From Hamiltosporidium tvaerminnensis (Eukaryota > Microsporidia > Dubosqiidae), in NCBI GenBank assembly GCA_022605425.2, contig JAKIMF020000007.1, positions 744,001-808,000 on the forward strand: a DNA stretch of 64,000 nucleotides, written 5' to 3'. Below the pieces are notes generated by a model, which saw only the letters and a program-made list of their open reading frames with translations, was not told where the DNA came from and ran no database searches. The first letter of the stretch is position 1. Every line of letters begins with the position of its first letter. Made by a program: the position numbers and the translations under genes. Shown piece by piece: positions 48,601-58,127 of this stretch.

Positions 48601-50168
48601 TTTATGTAATAAAATTCTGGGTTAAAATATTTTTACCATTTTTTTATGTTTTCTTCTACCTCTTTAACCACTGCTGTCTCTTCTTCCAAATCCGACTCTT
48701 CTTTATGTTATTGTTCGGTTCCTCTAAAGTGGTTCCTTCTTGTGAAATAAGGGGTGTATTATTTTTTGGTTTTAAAGTTTTAACACCATCTTCCTCTCTT
48801 TTCGCTTCTTTTAAAGGGGGTATTGGTTTCTCATGCATCTCTGATCTCATAATAACACCCATTGACGCTCTCTCCCAGCTCTCTTCGGCATTTAGTCCTG
48901 ACTCAAGTCCTCTTCGTCGATCAAAGGAAATTGTTTCGACTGTTTTCTTAAGTACTATAGACTGAATGTATGCCTCTACATTCGTGGGTATTTCTAGCCT
49001 TTTAAGATGAGATTTATGGTATTTTGTCACAATACCGTCCCAGGTCATCACATAAAGGATTATCTCAACACTACACTTATAAATAAGACCTAACTCATTG
49101 GCTAGCAGGTCATACTTCCTAAGTTTTTCAGTTTCAACTATTTGAAGTGAATCTTGGGAAGTGATTCCTACTTCAATGAGTGTTATCTTATTCTTCTTCT
49201 TATCTAAAATAAATATTTCCGGTCTGTTATTCCGAATTTTAACATCAGTTTTAATTCTGGTGTCCACTCTTATCTCCGCATACTCATTATCAAGAATTTC
49301 TTGAACTGAGTGACTCCTAATTCGTTTTGAGGACTTAAACTTATATCTATTTAGGAGAAGTAAGTGTAGGCATCTAACCACTTCATTATGCCGTCTGGTG
49401 TAGTCATGGCCTAGCATTTTTTCACATCTAGTTGCTAGATGATCTACAGTCTTACCAGACTTCCCGCAATGTTGACACACCCCATCTGCTCCCCAGAATA
49501 CATTTCTATCCTGGATATAGCAGAACACAGCTTCATTTCGTGGCCTAATATTTCCTCTCTTTAGCCATCTTGAAGAGTCACTAACACTCACAAGCTCATT
49601 TTTTCTTGCATAATATAACTTTGAATGAAGTTTTCGTTTTTCTATTTCGTAATATAGTTTTGCAAGTTGAGCTTCTTCTAAACTTTTCTTAGTGACTTCT
49701 TCTACCAACCTGTACTTTACTTTTAAGAAGCCTTTTATTAGTTCAAGATGTGTTTTATTATTATTCTCCACTTCGCGGATTGCTGCTCGTCTAGTTGATA
49801 TTTCTTTACTTTTTTCCAGACAATCCAACAGTTGCAGAAGCATATGTTCGCTTCGCAACTCAACACTATGTAGGCCTCTTCCAAGTTCTGTTCTAGGAAG
49901 GTACAAACGCTCTTTACATCCTGGGCGAGGATGTATCTTATTCTTCACCAACAACGCACGCACTGCATCATATAACTCAGAGAAATCAGCCGGTTCAAGT
50001 CGAAGTACTCCTATGTGATAGTTGATTAACGATATCGCATGGTATTTGATTGCAGAAAATAAATTTTTTGCATTTAAAATAGTGTGACAAAGTCTTTCAA
50101 CTCTTTATAAGAGTTTGCTCTGTACTTCTTCAAATGAGCTACGTGTTGGAATTCCTCTGTTATCTTCT
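48601..50168 (-). mobile_element. 5'-truncated R2-type retrotransposon (copy 3)
   Basis: Runs from inside the RT-downstream region (EDNRGIPTRSSFEE) to the family 3' tail. Almost identical by eye to the matching part of copy 4. They share changes absent from copy 2, such as AAIREVENNN for AAILKVENNN and LYYEIEK for LYNEIEK. Its 5' end lies about 80 bases from the end of the RhoGAP reading frame. A target duplication is not clear because the flanks are low complexity. Confidence 0.87.
48656..49963 (-). pseudogene. retrotransposon C-terminal fragment with zinc knuckle and endonuclease
   Basis: A 435-codon open frame with no ATG, entering from a GTG in the middle of the protein. It keeps the CX2CX8HX4C knuckle, RRHNEVVR and the RPE...LIEV endonuclease core. 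Note RPE: the first acidic residue differs from RPD in copies 1 and 2. A stop occurs upstream (TAA near 50107, where copy 2 has TCA). A one-base loss near the end replaces the acidic tail with KKSRIWKKRQQWLKR. Confidence 0.85.
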
Positions 50169-50246
50169 TTTTTAAATAATTTCAAAAATATATTCTAATA
50201 TATTTTAAAAATAAAATTAAACATTAAAATTGGAAAATTAAAGGAT

Positions 50247-50441
50247 TTATTGATTTTTAGGTACCGAAAGTGCTTCTTCATATAAAAAACAAGGGATTTC
50301 TGTTAAATTTGACTCAAAAATTCTTTTTACAATCTCAATTTGCAAATTTATGGATTGCAAATCATAACATTCAATATTTGGAAAAATAGTGGGAGTAAAA
50401 ATTTTAAATAGATTATCTGACCCCATTTTATTATCTTTTGA
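50247..50441 (-). pseudogene. C-terminal remainder of the RhoGAP gene beyond an in-frame TAA
   Basis: Directly after the TAA at 50442-50444 the same frame runs another 64 codons to TAA 50247. Its first residues read SKDNKMGSDNLFKIFTPTIF. That fits the conserved RhoGAP ending (N-K-M-x-x-x-N-L-x-x-x-F-x-P), so it belongs to the same domain. It has no start of its own apart from one internal ATG. Confidence 0.7.
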
Positions 50442-51452
50442 TTACTGATCAACTTTTCGAAAGATTTTCTGTAAATAGATAAGCATCTTTCTATTTTCAT
50501 TTGTAATCGAAAATATAATTAAAGGTACAATATATTCTATTATTGAAGTATCCGTCTGGTTTTTTATTATTTTCATCACCCTTTCTGCAATCTGAACTGA
50601 AATTATTCCATTCATTATCTCCCGAATATATGCTTTGAAAATTGAAGCATTGTCATGAACAGATAACTCAGTATAATCATATCTCTTTCCTGCAGCTAAA
50701 ACACCCGGCATAAATTTATAATAGGCATATTTACCAGAAATTCTAAACAATCCCTCTTTTTTGATCCCTTCATCCAAAATATGGTCACCAACGGTATAAA
50801 CAAATGTATTTGCTTTTTTCATATAGTAAGAATCTTTCTTAAACGAAGATCTGAATATATGAGAAATTCTTTCTAAAATATTATCTTTAAAACTGGATCT
50901 ATATTTACGAAGCTTCTTAAAGCAAAAACAAGCCAATTTGATCTTTTCTTTATCACTAAGTAAATCATATTTTATAGTATCTTTAGCTTTTGTTTCCTTG
51001 TTTTCTAATTTATTAAAAGGAATTTCTTGTTTTTTCTCTCGAGATGGTATATTTACCAGCTTTGATTTAAAATAAATTTCATTTTTTTTGTATATCATTA
51101 TAGGAAATTTATATTCCATATGATATTTTATTATTCGGAATCTCTTATCTTCATGATTCCAAATGTTTTTTTCATGTATTTTTACTGCTGGGTTTTCAAG
51201 AAAGGATATATCTGCTTTTTCTAAATCTTCTATAGTTTTTATACTCTCTGCTTCTTTTTCCTTCAATTTCGAATTTTTAATGATTCTAAATATACTTTTA
51301 TGTATATTTCCCATATCATTACTATCTTGCTTGCATTCATCGATTTTATTTAAGATTCCAATCAGTTCACTCGATTCAAGTCCCTGATTTTTTGTTACTT
51401 CTGAAATATTAATTTTTTTAATATTTCCGCTGTTCTTTATTTTGCCAATCAT
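50442..51452 (-). CDS. RhoGAP-domain GTPase-activating protein, interrupted
   Basis: Expected to stimulate GTP hydrolysis by a Rho/Rac-type GTPase through an arginine finger. The 336 residues begin with a polar, Lys-rich region (1-200). The RhoGAP domain starts near 215: EGIKKEGLFRISG (228-240), with arginine finger R237, then VHDNASIFKAYIREIMNGII (265-284), the usual K-x-(F/Y)-(L/I)-R-E helix. NENRKMLIYLQ (318-328) is the next conserved helix. The frame then meets TAA at 50442-50444, inside the domain. The missing last helix follows in the same frame at 50247-50441. As read, the domain is truncated and probably inactive or unstable. The start ATG at 51452 has no CCC motif. Retrotransposon copy 3 lies just beyond the 3' end. 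Either a recent nonsense allele, a base error, or readthrough. Confidence 0.78.
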   Translation of the reverse strand: MIGKIKNSGNIKKINISEVTKNQGLESSELIGILNKIDECKQDSNDMGNIHKSIFRIIKNSKLKEKEAESIKTIEDLEKADISFLENPAVKIHEKNIWNHEDKRFRIIKYHMEYKFPIMIYKKNEIYFKSKLVNIPSREKKQEIPFNKLENKETKAKDTIKYDLLSDKEKIKLACFCFKKLRKYRSSFKDNILERISHIFRSSFKKDSYYMKKANTFVYTVGDHILDEGIKKEGLFRISGKYAYYKFMPGVLAAGKRYDYTELSVHDNASIFKAYIREIMNGIISVQIAERVMKIIKNQTDTSIIEYIVPLIIFSITNENRKMLIYLQKIFRKVDQ

Positions 51453-52147
51453 TTGTTTATTATTGTTTTTTTTATTATATAGATTTGAAATCGAGTGTTT
51501 GTTTATAATCTGTATTGATTTTCTTTATCTTAAACAAAGTGTATCAAAATGAAAAAAGGTTTTTAATATATCTTTTAATCTTATTTTAATTTCCTTAATG
51601 ATATTATATCAGATATTAAATTAATTTTAATAAAATTCATCTATCATTTATTATCGTACCTTATATTGTTAAGTTTAGATAAAATACTAAACAATTGAAT
51701 ATTTTAAACCATCAATTGAAAATGTTCTTTCGTTTTGTAAGAAAAGAGATTTATTTAGTCTAAATTATTTTTAAATCTTTTATTCTTTTATCTATTATTT
51801 TTTTAAATTAAAAAGTGTATTCAGGCAGAGTGATTGTAAATAGCTGAAATTATTTATCTTCTCTAATTAGACGGAATTTAATAAAAATATTAACTTAATA
51901 GTACTTTATATCTGATAGAAGAGAATTAAAAAAAGGAATTTTACATTTTATTTTAGTATGTAGATATTTTTTACCCTTATAAACTAATAAACACAATTAT
52001 TTAAGTCCTACATTTTATTTGAATTTATATATTTTAAAAATTATTAGCTACTGAATGAGATTATAAGTCCGACTTTTATAATTAAATTTTAAATATTTTA
52101 TCTAAAAACTTTTTTTTCGGATTTCTCACTATTTCACATCTGTTATA
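51453..52147. other. AT-rich intergenic stretch
   Basis: No gene recognised between the RhoGAP start and the small membrane frame. Confidence 0.45.
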
Positions 52148-52432
52148 CTAAGTCGCGATCATAGTATAATTTATAAACCGGAAATTTTGTTTTAATCTGC
52201 TATATTTATACTCCAATACATGCCAAGATCTTTGATAGATTAAAAACGCATGTAAATGCAATCGTTTGATTTCTATCAGGCAACAAAGAAATACATAGAA
52301 AATTAATAGCATAATATATTGTAAAATACTAGTAAACCATTCTATCTTTGCAACAAAATTTTTTGCGTTACACACGGGGAATAAAACATAATTAGATGCT
52401 AAGAATAATATTATATCGGAAATATATCTCAT
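52148..52432 (-). CDS. small hypothetical membrane protein
   Basis: Unrecognised. 94 codons from ATG 52432. Two hydrophobic stretches (about residues 5-22 and 34-54, the second ending FYVFLCCLIEI) suggest membrane spans, followed by a basic C-terminal third. Base composition is less AT-extreme than the surroundings, which favours coding. There is no CCC motif, no homolog known to me and no neighbour to suggest a role. It could also be a relic of a larger gene. Confidence 0.35.
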   Translation of the reverse strand: MRYISDIILFLASNYVLFPVCNAKNFVAKIEWFTSILQYIMLLIFYVFLCCLIEIKRLHLHAFLIYQRSWHVLEYKYSRLKQNFRFINYTMIAT

Positions 52433-52925
52433 AATAGCATTCTATACACTTAAATTATTATTTTAATTTAATATAAGTAAAATTATGAATTTTTTTTGTT
52501 TAAGATTCATTCACATATAGCTTAAACTAGGAATAATTCAAGATTAGACGTGTTATCATATTTATTTAAAAAAATTTTCTTAATACAGAAACATATTTGA
52601 TTACTTTGATCTTTAAGTTACTTGGTTAGTATTTAGAACTTCTAAATAAAAATTAGAGGCAAAAGTATACGAATTAGATGCCAAAGCGATCATACAAGCA
52701 TCATTTTATTAAAAAAGATTAAAATTAAATCATCCAATAAAATTAAGATTGGATTTATAAGAAATTTATTAGAATGAATTAAATTAATGTGAAATTGAAT
52801 TAGGATAGAATATAAGATTTTAATTGTTAGGGAAATAAAATTAGATAAAAATACTTTTAAAGAAGAAAGTGTAGTATAATAAATTGTTTTACTCATTTAA
52901 TAGTATAGATCTAAGTATAATTTTT

Positions 52926-55900
52926 TTTATTTAATAAAATTCTAGGTTAAAGTATTTTTACTATTTTTTACATGTTTTCTTCTATCTCTCTAACCACTGC
53001 TGTCTCTTCTTCCAAATCCGACTCTTCATTTATGTTATTGGTCGGTTCCTCTAACATGGTTCCTCCTTGTGAAAAAAGGGGTGTATTATTTTTTGTTTTT
53101 AAAATTTTAACACCATCTTCCTCTCTCTTCGCTTCTTTTAAAGGGGGTATTGGTTTCTCATGCATCTCTGATCTCATAATAACACCCATTGACGCTCTCT
53201 CCCAGCTCTCTTCGGCATTTAGTCCTGACTCAAGTCCTCTTCGTCGATCAAAGGAAATTGTTTCGACTGTTTTCTTAAGTACTATAGACTGAATGTATGC
53301 CTCTACATTCGTGGGTATTTCTAGCCTTTTAAGATGAGATTTATGGTATTTTGTCACAATACCGTTCCAGGTCATCACATAAGGGATTATCTCAACACTA
53401 CACTTATAAATAAGACCTAACTCATTGGCTAGCAGGTCATACTTCCTAAGTTTTTCAGTTTCAACTATTTGAAGTGAATCTTGGGAAGTGATTCCTACTT
53501 CAATGAGTGTTATCTTATTCTTCTTCTTATCTAAAATAAATATTTCCGGTCTGTTATTCCGAATTTTAACATCAGTTTTAATTCTGGTGTCCACTCTTAT
53601 CTCCGCATACTCATTATCAAGAATTTCTTGAACTGAGTGACTCCTAATTCGTTTTGAGGACTTAAACTTATATCTATTTAGGAGAAGTAAGTGTAGGCAT
53701 CTAACCACTTCATTATGCCGTCTGGTGTAGTCATGGCCTAGCATTTTTTCACATCTAGTTGCTAGATGATCTACAGTCTTACCAGACTTCCCGCAATGTT
53801 GACACACCCCATCTGCTCCCCAGAATACATTTCTATCCTGGATATAGCAGAACACAGCTTCATTTCGTGGCCTAATATTTCCTCTCTTTAGCCATCTTGA
53901 AGAGTCACTAACACTCACAAGCTCATTTTTTCTTGCATAATATAACTTTGAATGAAGTTTTCGTTTTTCTATTTCGTAATATAGTTTTGCAAGTTGAGCT
54001 TCTTCTAAACTTTTCTTAGTGACTTCTTCTACCAACCTGTACTTTACTTTTAAGAAGCCTTTTATTAGTTCAAGATGTGTTTTATTATTATTCTCCACTT
54101 CGCGGATTGCTGCTCGTCTAGTTGATATTTCTTTACTTTTTTCCAGACAATCCAACAGTTGCAGAAGCATATGTTCGCTTCGCAACTCAACACTATGTAG
54201 GCCTCTTCCAAGTTCTGTTCTAGGAAGATACAAACGCTCTTTACATCCTGGGCGGAGATGTATCTTATTCTTCACCAACACCGCACGCACTGCATCATCT
54301 AACTTAGAGAAGTCATCCGGTTCAAGTCGAAGTACTCCTATGTGGTAGTTAAGCAACGATATCGCATGTTGATTGATTGCAGAAAATAAATTTTTTGCAT
54401 TTAATCTAGTGTGACAAAGTCTTTCAACTCTTGCTCTCAGTTTGCTTTTACTTCTTCAAATGAGCTACGTGTTGGAGTTCCTCTGCTATCTTCTATTATT
54501 CCTAAATATTTGTACACACTAACACCTTCTGGAAGAGTAGCAGTATCTTCACAACACGTATCATTTGTGCCCGACTTCTCTTTGTTAATCTCTAAGCCAA
54601 TAACCTCTAAAAATACCTTATACTCGCCTGTCTTAGCACTCAATGTGGAACTGTCTTTTGCAAGGAGCTTTAGATCATCAAAGAACAAGAGATGATTAGT
54701 AGAATGGGATTCTGCATCTGTTTGTACTGTCACTTTTGTATATTTTTCATTAAGATTTCGGCTTAATGGATCCATACACAACACAAATAACAATGGTGAC
54801 AAACTATCTCCTTGCAGAATCCCTCTCTCAATCTTCTTGCTCATGATTTTTTCAGGCCCTACTGATATATCAATTTTCCATTTTGATACAATTACCTTGA
54901 TAAATTTAGGGATACAATTAGGTAAATTGAGGTTTTCAATGCATGGAGTAAAATAAGCATGATCTATTGAATCATAGGCTTTTTTGAAATACATCCATGT
55001 TGCATTAAGATTTTTTCCGTACCCATTATTTAAGGAAATGTTGAATAGGGTCTGTTCTTTCGCTCCTTGCACACCTATTACGCCTCTAATTGATTTTCTG
55101 CAAGCAACCCTCGCCTTTCCTCTTCAAGTTGAACGACTTTCGTTACATACTTTGTCGTTAACTTATAGAGGTTGGACATACAAGTGATTGGCCTGTAGTC
55201 AGAGCCTCTTTGTGAAATTCCTTTGGGTATCAAATACGTGAGCCCGCAGTACAAACAATCAGCTTTAGGCTTTCCTGCTAAACATATAACTTTCACAATA
55301 TCATAAATATATTTGTGAAGAGTTGTAAGTTTCTTAATGAAAAAAATGTAAATACCATCAATTCCAGCAGCTTTCCAATTGGGAAGCCAATTAATGATAT
55401 TTACAAATTCATCGAGTGAAGGAAACGTGGTCGGATGATTATCTGATACAAATGGAATTAAATAATCATCATACGTGACTGTGTCATCATTTTTGTTCCA
55501 CATTGTAGACCAAAAACTCACAATTTCATCACGACTAACCACATGCTCGGATTCCACACGCTCAGATAACCCACGATAAAATCGACCTCGGAAAAGCTCA
55601 AACATACGATTCTCTTTTCGGAATTGCTTCCTACTTTCATGCATCGTAATTTTTTTCTCGTACACATTCAAAGACTCATTCTTCTTAACTAAAGCCTCAG
55701 AAAGATCATTTACACTGCTCAAGTTTAAATTAAACTCTCGCATAATTTTCTTAAGGCTCTTCGTTTCCGAAGTAGAGAGCTTTTTCTGCTTACGAGCCTT
55801 CTCGAGAAGATCTTTGGAAAATACTAACTTAGAAATTTTACTTTCTATGTTTTCCTTCCAAGCGGATCTAGGCTTTTCTTTGTGTGTTGCCTCGTCATAG

Positions 55901-56726
55901 CATACTTCTGCGGCTTTCATGATATACGCGGCTTCCGTAATTGACTCAGGTACACGAGCTTTGGCTTATTCACCGACTACTTGATGAATGAAATATAGGA
56001 CTTTACTTTCAACCAATTCATTTGGAATTTTTCTAGTTGGGACCACTACTGTTTTAATTTCCTTTTCCGAGATTTCTTTGATTTTACTCAAAAATTTATC
56101 TATCAGGTTTATGTACTCCGTGGTGTCAGCCAGGGTGCATGTATCAGCGAGAAAACTGGCGATTCTATGTAGCTCTTTATCCTCTTCTGATTTTACTTCC
56201 TTTCCCATCCCACTTTGTGCCAATTTTTTTAACACCTCGAGAGTCAGTGCAGCCGAATTTCTCATTATAGTACCTGTGAAGCTCTGTCCAGCCATTTCTT
56301 GGCATTCTTTCAAACCTTGTCTGTACTGCAAAAAAAACAATTCTAGGCCATTCCTTCGGGTCGGCTGTTACGGAATCGAATATCGTCCGCAACGCTCATT
56401 AGCCTGTTACTGTCTGGAATATCTAGAGTACAGGTGTTTGTCATGTCGTACGATGGCTCGCACTCAAAGACTTCAACCGAAGAAGGAAGTGGTGTATTAA
56501 GCGAAGGTAAGGTGTCAAGCCCACTATTTTGCATATTACTGCATGTTTGGCTTGGTAGTGGATGTGTTATTGTTGTGTAGGAGGAGGAAGGTAGGGAAAT
56601 CACCGGTGGGTGTAGCTCACATTTTTGTTTGCCACTATCACTTTTCTTCACCTCATAAGCGTCGTTTGCAGCCTTTATTTTGGTTTTTTTTGATATTTCG
56701 CTGCTAACATTTTTCTTTCTACCCAT
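52926..56726 (-). mobile_element. full-length R2-type retrotransposon (copy 4), inactivated, inside hAT remnant B
   Basis: Starts at the ATG (MGRKKNVSSEIS) at 56726 and ends with the family 3' tail at 52926. The coding region is split into 56726-56343, 56392-56177, 56340-55966, 55920-55078, 55072-54437 and 54356-52968. That requires about four frameshifts plus a stop where copy 2 has Tyr (GEY versus GE-stop, near 55966). The RT active site reads FFDDL instead of FIDDL. Zinc knuckle and endonuclease are uninterrupted in the last piece, with RPE instead of RPD as in copy 3. Where copy 2 has its in-frame TGA, this copy has ATA. Both flanks resemble hAT sequence. Confidence 0.9.
52968..54356 (-). 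pseudogene. retrotransposon C-terminal frame (zinc knuckle, endonuclease, acidic tail)
   Basis: The longest surviving frame of copy 4 (462 codons, no ATG at its entry). It carries the region after RT, the CX2CX8HX4C knuckle, RRHNEVVR, the LIEV endonuclease core and the acidic end ...IEENM. Collinear with residues 580-1041 of the second part of copy 2. Confidence 0.88.
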
Positions 56727-57344
56727 TTATTTATTAAAACAAAAAAATATAGATAAATCATACAAAAAGAATTGGAATTATAGATAATTTAGGCCTGGAT
56801 TTGTAGTACGAAGAATATTCATAGCGTTTTCTTTATTTTTTTTTAATATTTTATTCAAAAAATTTAAAATGAAATAGCAAAAAAAATAAATCACATAATT
56901 ATTACTAATGAGCTTGATGTAGTTGGGCTTTTCACTGATAATTTTTTAAAATTTTGGGTTAAATTTACTAGTAGAAACTACTAGTAATGACTTCAAGCGC
57001 TTATCTGTTAATTTAGATCTGTAAATATTTTTTAATATTTCGGTTCCGATTATGTTTCTTCGCACAGATAGGTAGAGCCGAATGTGGAAATAAAACCTCG
57101 AACAAATTTATGAACGCCGTTGAATTGCGTAACAGGAAAACTCTCATAAATTTCAGTAATTTTTTATCTATTTTTATATAGAAATATCGTTAATATACAT
57201 GTTTATTTTTAAGACCCTCTATATGAAACTTTAAAAATTTGATTATAAATTTTATTAATGGAAATTTCTGAAATATTTTTCAGTATGGTAGCATAAAAAG
57301 TAATAAGTTTTCGGCCCGCGAGCCAAAAAGTTTGGAACCCCTTG
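56727..57344 (-). mobile_element. hAT-superfamily DNA transposon remnant (B)
   Basis: The minus strand begins CAAGGGGTTCCAAACTTTTT at 57344, a typical hAT terminal repeat. About 260 bases in, a frame reads FGSTYLCEET then a stop, followed in another phase by RSKLTDKRLKSLLVVSTSKF: the hAT transposase C-terminal dimerisation region. It aligns with remnant A across about 600 bases, except that A carries copy 5 and B is cut at its far end by retrotransposon copy 4. Possible continuation on the other side at about 52911-52925, where TTATACTTAG matches A. The far terminal repeat is not seen. Confidence 0.75.
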
Positions 57345-58127
57345 TATTGACGATAAAAACACAAATATGTAAATAAAATCTTTTATTTAATATTTACCAT
57401 TTTATTACATTTTGAGCGCTGTATCTAATCTTAAGATGAGGAGTAAGAGTGCTTGGACTAATACATTATCTTCCCAAGATTACATTCATTGCGTATTTAA
57501 TATTAAAAATAGCAGGTTAAAAATAACATTTTTTATCACATTTTTACGACATATAAAAAGAAATACGCTTTATGCATGCCAAAAAAAACAATTCTATTAT
57601 CTGGATTTGGCAACATCTCATGCCAAAGATATTTTTGAAAAAGTGACTCGCCGTTAAATGATATCAAGAGGTACCTTTACCGATTCTTGAATAAAAGTAA
57701 TTACTTTTCTTTCAACTAAAAATGACATCGTTATAAATAAAAGAAGAGTTGCTGTTTCCAGCAGTTTGGGTATAAATAACATGTTGAATAGATTTCGAAA
57801 AGCTTTAAATTGCCGTTTTTTCTATTTTATTTTCGATGATGATAATCATAGAGTTACCTTCTTAGGGAATTAGTAAATTATAAAGATTCTCCAGGCATAA
57901 ATTGTTTATATTCAAAAATATTTTATTTATTTTAATCAAAAAAAGCTTTAATCTTTGATATCTCTATTTCTTTCTTAATTAATGATATCAAAGATATATA
58001 TACTAATATAGATACCGTTCAAATGTATCAGTATCAGTTGGGAAAGTTATTTAGAATTTATCCCAGTAAAAAAAATCTTCAAATACTCTATAGCATGCTT
58101 GTTAAGTCATCTAATCACTACACTGCG
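57345..58127. other. intergenic with an unrecognised short open frame
   Basis: An 81-codon frame without ATG (57412-57657) is moderately coding-like but unidentifiable. The rest is AT-rich. Confidence 0.4.

Noticed and set aside
48567-48965. Plus-strand open frame of 132 codons, and similar frames at 52972-53292, 54019-54348 and 49692-50018
   Set aside because: They lie antisense to the conserved retrotransposon coding sequence and recur with each copy.
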